Origin: Bacteroidales bacterium
Lineage (GTDB): Bacteria > Bacteroidota > Bacteroidia > Bacteroidales > UBA7960
Assembly (NCBI GenBank): GCA_003559735.1
Contig: PWKN01000103.1
Span: 1-49,338 of the forward strand
Length of the DNA stretch: 49,338 nucleotides
Direction: 5' to 3'
Both the position numbers and the translations under genes were made by a program. Below, in pieces: positions 48,001 to 49,338 of this stretch. The notes beneath the pieces are model-generated. The model had not been told where the DNA came from. It saw only the letters and a list, made by a program, of their open reading frames with translations, and ran no database searches. Positions within the stretch are counted from its first letter, which is position 1. Every line of letters begins with the position of its first letter.

Positions 48001-49208
48001 ATGCTTTCAAAAATACGCCTGACGGACAATCTGTAGAAATAAACATCGCCAGACCTCAAAGCATATCAAGCCACAACAAAGAGTCGCACGTGTTCAATGA
48101 ATATTTGGCGATTACCGTAGCAGATTCCGGACAGGGAATTGCAGCAGAACACCACGAAAAAATATTTGATCGGTTTTACCAGATCAACGAAAACCAAACA
48201 GCCGATCCTTCCAGTTCAGGCATCGGCCTCTCTATTGTAAAAGAATATGTTGAGCTGCACAAAGGTTTGATCCGATTGCAAAGTGAGCCTGCAAAGGGAA
48301 GCCGCTTCACTGTTTATCTTCCTACTGGCAACACACATTTGTCGGCCGGCGAGTTCATCACGGAAGAGGTTGCTGACATCTACCCTGAAAGCAGCATAAA
48401 AAGTCAGATGACCATTAATGAAACAGCTAAAGAAGACATATCCTACGACTTCAGAACGGCAAAAGTCCTCATTGTGGAAGACAATTATGAATTACGGAAC
48501 TATATGGTTGACAGCCTGAACACAGAATTTGACGTGTATGAGGCAGCAGACGGCATGGAAGGCCTTACAATTGCAGGGGATGTCCTGCCCAGGCTGATCG
48601 TCAGTGATATCATGATGCCGAAAATGAATGGTTATGAACTTTGCAGGGAAGTCAAAACAGATGTAAGGCTAAGCCATATCCCGGTTATATTGCTCACAGT
48701 TCTTGACACAAAAGAAAACATCATCGAAGGTTTCGATGAAGGTGCTGATGATTACCTGAACAAACCGTTTGACCTTGACATATTGATTGCCAGAATACGC
48801 AACCTTCTGGTGAGCAGGGAAAAACTGAAACAACGTTACCTGTCAGGGCCCAATACAGACATCAGACAGATTGTCCACAGCAAAACCGACCATATTTTTG
48901 TGACCAAAGCAAACAAAATACTTAAGAAGCACCTGTCATCTATTGACTTTACGGCCGAGGATTTTGCACAGGAGATTGGCATGAGCCGCAGTAATCTTCA
49001 TATAAAAATGCGCGCATTGACAAACCAGTCTACCACTGAATTCATGCGTACCTACCGGCTCAGGGAAGCCGGAAAACTACTGGCCAAACACGAATACAAC
49101 ATATCGGAAGTAGCTTATATGGTGGGTTTTAATAACATCTCTTATTTTAACCGTTGCTTCAAGAAGTTATACAAAGTAACACCCTCAGAGTTTCTCGAAA
49201 AGGGTTAA
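45057..49208 (+). CDS. Hybrid two-component system (HTCS) sensor kinase/AraC regulator
   Basis: 1383 residues from the ATG at 45057. A signal-anchor leads into a periplasmic Reg_prop two-bladed-propeller sensor (about residues 35-700, repeats such as DESGFIWLGTENGLNRYDG) and a Y_Y_Y domain (about 710-800). One membrane helix is at about 805-828. The cytoplasmic part has a HisKA domain with His863 (NAAHEFKTPL), a HATPase with LLSNAFKNTPDG and SGIGLSIVKEY, a receiver domain with phospho-acceptor Asp1184 (VSDIMMPKMNG) and a terminal AraC-type helix-turn-helix (about 1270-1383, AQEIGMSRSNLHIKM, VAYMVGFNNISYFNRCFK). All catalytic residues look intact. Such regulators sense an oligosaccharide and activate their locus; its position at the end suggests it controls this cluster. 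Confidence 0.95.
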   Translation: MSFRDLPERRFSGYALACILVFLFIPCIKASATSNLVFDHITIRDGLSSNGINEIFQDESGFIWLGTENGLNRYDGYGFRHFHYIPGDTTSINNNTVSTICQTSGDNFFAGTFLGINMYKADSETFSRIPIYLDGQVINTKVYIIVRTRNNNFIAATTDGLFYFRESARSFQLFLPNGLPESLARKHITSLYVDQDGLIWIGSHDHGIHCYDPGRQNTIEIKHNIDGRNTLHDNKIIHINGDSDNTIWFATNIGVYRFNKNTFEIIRYERIEEITEKGIADKSALFVFEYSEDQVWILTRNGLSVFYKSTNSFSHHFHDPFNRKSLTSNVLNIAFVDRLDNVWIGSSMDGINLIRNHFFEFSNVISHTVSTSLARNDFILSITEDNKERLWLGTYGNGINVVDFAGGNHHNINSINTPALRADHVQCLLHDTSGQVWIGTYLGGITVYDIAEDTYRTYMHNEDDINSLPNNIVNALFEDAQNRIWVATHRGLSLYLPETGSFRNFSSFQDARFEMSFANRIAEDKNQNMWISTFSGLFFMNPRLGEVISYGYSDKGGLSDNTVLSVFCDSQGRIWAGTLNGLNLFDDETGRFRHFFRSDGLPDNTIMGITDDNNGNIWLSTPGGLSKLNTESFTFHTFSIKDGLVNDNFSLNSVYKDQRGKLYFGTKRGLIYFNPEHIDNIQVDHSPRIHLTSMRIFDDYIVPGEHSIITEVIDQTERIRLKYHESFISIGFTTFNYVNPYAESFSYYLEGHDYGWINLESSNTITYTRIPPGKYTLHIRAINNLSQAEATRTLDILVKPPIWRSTVSYFFYFAVITGIVYFVYSYLQSKARYRHSLLLERLEKEKANELNQSKTRFFINAAHEFKTPLTLILSPLERLISKEDTQDPDTRMQLTNLVYRNARLLDRLVNQIMDLKNIDEGDISLKAQKKDIVALLSELSGYFTDYAINHGIHFSFNTEIERFYLWIDNEKAEKIFLNLLSNAFKNTPDGQSVEINIARPQSISSHNKESHVFNEYLAITVADSGQGIAAEHHEKIFDRFYQINENQTADPSSSGIGLSIVKEYVELHKGLIRLQSEPAKGSRFTVYLPTGNTHLSAGEFITEEVADIYPESSIKSQMTINETAKEDISYDFRTAKVLIVEDNYELRNYMVDSLNTEFDVYEAADGMEGLTIAGDVLPRLIVSDIMMPKMNGYELCREVKTDVRLSHIPVILLTVLDTKENIIEGFDEGADDYLNKPFDLDILIARIRNLLVSREKLKQRYLSGPNTDIRQIVHSKTDHIFVTKANKILKKHLSSIDFTAEDFAQEIGMSRSNLHIKMRALTNQSTTEFMRTYRLREAGKLLAKHEYNISEVAYMVGFNNISYFNRCFKKLYKVTPSEFLEKG

Positions 49209-49338
49209 GGAACTTCCAGCTTGCGTCCCGGAACTTCCAGCTTGCGCAGCAACTGGAAGCTTCCGGGTGTTAAGGAACTTCCAGCTTGCGAAGCAACTGG
49301 AAGCTTCCGGGTGTTAAGGAACTTCCAGCTTGCGAAGC
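49209..49338. repeat. 44-base tandem hairpin repeat array, running off the window
   Basis: Right after the HTCS stop codon comes a partial copy (49209-49225), a four-base TCCC insert, then two full 44-base units (49230-49273 and 49274-49317, differing at one base) and the start of another (49318-49338). Each unit can fold: CTTCCA plus GCTT, a GCG loop, then AAGC and TGGAAG with a small bulge, followed by the palindrome GGAAGCTTCC. It is not a CRISPR, as there are no spacers. It could be a REP-like or stem-loop repeat family; copy number beyond the edge is unknown. Confidence 0.9.

Noticed and set aside
49209-49338. CRISPR array at the right edge
   Set aside because: Units are directly contiguous with no variable spacers, and each unit folds as a long hairpin.

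Overview
The window is an all-plus-strand, gene-dense stretch of about 49 kb from a member of the Bacteroidota. Three SusC/SusD pairs, many predicted lipoproteins, a hybrid two-component system regulator (HTCS), a type IX secretion C-terminal sorting domain and A-rich leaders without Shine-Dalgarno sequences all point there. Both sulfatases carry serine at the formylglycine position, which suits an anaerobe using an anSME-type maturase. An anaerobic marine or sediment Bacteroidales/Marinilabiliales-type organism is an inference. I see no rRNA, tRNA, CRISPR, phage or transposase.

Layout. (1) 1-7070: a GH2 enzyme cut by the left edge, a URO-D/MtaA-like methyltransferase, a clan GH-A glycosidase with a twin-arginine-like leader, and a GH95/GH65-like six-hairpin lipoprotein. 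(2) 7083-12277: first SusC/SusD pair, unusually separated by 200 bases. (3) 12397-22566: degradative block with GH26 (modular, with a type IX secretion tail), Ser-type sulfatase, GH26 lipoprotein, Ser-type arylsulfatase-A-like sulfatase, GH28-like beta-helix protein and GH63-like enzyme. (4) 22844-36202: a duplicated surface-binding and uptake module, fasciclin-SusC-SusD then fasciclin-SusC-SusD. (5) 36277-40832: MFS sugar porter, a second divergent URO-D-like protein, and an SSS-family sodium symporter. (6) 41103-44925: a clear homologue of animal galactocerebrosidase (GH59) and a second GH63-like lipoprotein. (7) 45057-49208: the HTCS sensor/regulator, followed directly by a 44-base tandem hairpin repeat that runs off the right edge.

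Taken together this looks like a very large polysaccharide utilisation locus, or two or three fused ones. Outer-membrane SusC/D complexes with fasciclin lipoproteins would capture a glycan. The GH26 enzymes would cut a beta-mannan-like (or beta-1,3-xylan-like) backbone. Sulfatases, GH59, GH63-like, GH28 and GH95/65-like enzymes would remove decorations. GH2 would finish beta-linked oligosaccharides, and the MFS and SSS carriers would import the products. A sulfated, galactose-bearing mannan-type glycan is the most economical substrate guess, but it is an inference. The most unusual elements are the GH59/arylsulfatase-A-like combination, the doubled fasciclin-SusCD module, and the two corrinoid-methyltransferase-like proteins inside a sugar locus.
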